From Cuneatibacter sp. NSJ-177 (GTDB lineage Bacteria; Bacillota; Clostridia; Lachnospirales; Lachnospiraceae): a DNA stretch of 64,000 nucleotides. The notes beneath the pieces are model-generated. The model did not search any database and was not told the origin of the DNA. It was given only the letters and a program-made list of their open reading frames with translations. Of the stretch, positions 63,094 to 64,000 are shown piece after piece. Where the stretch lies: assembly GCF_022867805.1 (NCBI RefSeq), contig NZ_JALIFO010000001.1, positions 310,001 through 374,000 on the forward strand, given 5' to 3'. The stretch's first letter is position 1. Each line of letters starts with the position of its first letter. The translations under genes and the position numbers were made by a program.

Positions 63094-64000
63094 ATGGAAG
63101 AGAAAGGTAAAACGAACTGTAAAACGAATCAGCCAAGGAATGTCATTAAAAATAAGCCGGAGCTTCTTTCCCATGGGGCGCAGGAGTCCCGGAGAATCGT
63201 GTTGGAGATAGCGGAGCGGACACTTCGAAGGTTGGACTCTTATGAGAGAATCAAAAGCATTACAAGGCTGAACGGCGAGATCCTCCAAATTGGAACAAAA
63301 AGCTGGGATTTATCGGAGAAACGGAATATCTACCTGTTGGGAGCCGGAAAGGCCTGCAATCATATGGCGAGAGCCCTGGATGAGATTCTGGGAGACCGTC
63401 TGACCCGCGGGATTGCGATTGTGAAAATTGCGGAGGAGACGGACCGGTTTCAGAAAACCGAGGTCATTGTGGGAGGCCACCCCTTGCCCAACGAGGAGGG
63501 GCTTCGGGCCTGCCGCGAGATTTTAAAATTGGTGGATCAGGCCGGTCCGGAGGACTTGTTTCTCTGTGTGATGAGCGGGGGAAGCTCTGCGCTGATGAGC
63601 TGTCCGCGGGAAGGACTGACGCTTCAGGATGAAATCGATACCACCGATGTAATGCTGAAATCCGGCGCAGGGATTTTTGAGGTCAATGCAGTAAGGCGGC
63701 ATATCTCCCAGATGAACGGAGGTATGCTTGCAAAACGCATTGGAGACCGGGGAGCAGAGCTGATCGGATTTGGCATCAGCGATGCCGTGGGCCGCCCGGC
63801 CACAGGGGAGATCGGGATCCCTTACCCTCGCTATGACAGCACGCCCATCGGACCGGATCTCACCACACTGGAGGACTGCCGGAGGGTGATCCGGGATTAT
63901 GATGTGGAGGACCGCCTTCCCCGCCGGGTAGTGGATTATCTGATGTCGGCGGGACCGGAGGAGGAGACGCCCAAGGCTTTCCCTAAGAACACCTATTTCC
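63094..64000 (+). CDS. DUF4147 / glycerate kinase-type protein (5' part)
   Basis: The frame is open from ATG 63094 (AAGGAGGGC ahead) to the window edge, 302 codons. Motifs VYLLGAGKACNHMA-like (NIYLLGAGKACNHMA), VGGHPLPNEEGL, CVMSGGSSALMSCP and NAVRRHISQMNGG are those of D-glycerate 2-kinase / old hydroxypyruvate reductase (GckA, TtuD) proteins with a DUF4147 domain. It ends the visible operon and suggests that a glycerate- or hydroxypyruvate-like intermediate is made. The C-terminal MOFRL part lies outside the window. Confidence 0.88.
   Translation, partial: MEEKGKTNCKTNQPRNVIKNKPELLSHGAQESRRIVLEIAERTLRRLDSYERIKSITRLNGEILQIGTKSWDLSEKRNIYLLGAGKACNHMARALDEILGDRLTRGIAIVKIAEETDRFQKTEVIVGGHPLPNEEGLRACREILKLVDQAGPEDLFLCVMSGGSSALMSCPREGLTLQDEIDTTDVMLKSGAGIFEVNAVRRHISQMNGGMLAKRIGDRGAELIGFGISDAVGRPATGEIGIPYPRYDSTPIGPDLTTLEDCRRVIRDYDVEDRLPRRVVDYLMSAGPEEETPKAFPKNTYF

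Noticed and set aside
62255-63136. Minus-strand frame of 293 codons opposite the Mo hydroxylase
   Set aside because: The plus strand carries conserved catalytic motifs throughout; this is a shadow.

Overview
The window looks like chromosomal DNA of a spore-forming Clostridia bacterium, most likely Lachnospiraceae or a close relative. The reasons are strong AGGAGG ribosome binding sites with dense ATGA-type gene overlaps, a ytfJ/gerW sporulation gene, the Firmicutes-type runs yicC-remA-gmk-rpoZ and rpmB / Asp23-DAK2-recG, DUF4214 surface proteins, and a moderately GC-rich sequence (roughly half GC by eye). This placement is inference from gene content; no 16S rRNA or tRNA gene was seen.

Layout. 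0-5.2 kb: a secreted DUF4214-NlpC/P60-like cell-wall enzyme, a class I aminotransferase, a DUF3810 membrane protein with a zinc-peptidase motif and a PfkB sugar kinase. 5.2-8.3 kb (minus): a DAACS carboxylate symporter, a DUF554 protein and a split chromate-type transporter pair. 8.5-12.1 kb: MscS channel, typA and a YwaF-like membrane protein. 12.1-16.4 kb: a FecCD-type ABC transporter followed by xdhC, suggesting oxyanion (molybdate or tungstate) supply to molybdenum hydroxylases. 16.5-16.9 kb: decayed sequence. 16.9-23.4 kb: a surface-protein operon (DUF4214-CAP protein, small secreted protein, a 1250-residue thioester/Cna-B adhesin and a membrane-anchored partner). 23.4-29.4 kb: argG facing argCJBD across a divergent promoter region, plus a possible small RNA.

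29.5-34.7 kb: an isochorismatase-like hydrolase, pheA, a DUF815 ATPase, a nitroreductase and a lone large serine recombinase. 34.7-42.9 kb: rqcH facing a long housekeeping operon (yicC, remA, gmk, rpoZ, rimO, pgsA, pncC-like, two less known genes, ytfJ). 43-50.4 kb: a TetR regulator with a membrane protein sharing a matching operator, rpmB, Asp23, a DAK2 kinase, recG and a Cys-rich/LUD fusion.

50.6-64 kb is the most accessory part. A 778-residue flavin / iron-sulfur / CCG-domain electron-transfer protein is followed by an RpiR regulator, a VOC protein, a fused TRAP permease with its TAXI binding protein, two RraA-like lyases flanking a D-2-hydroxyacid dehydrogenase, a molybdenum hydroxylase that closely matches the cofactor ligand spacing of Desulfovibrio gigas aldehyde oxidoreductase, and the start of a DUF4147 glycerate-kinase-like gene. 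Together these read as an uptake-and-catabolism locus for an unidentified organic acid whose breakdown needs a Mo hydroxylase. The 12-16 kb transporter and XdhC could supply and mature its cofactor.
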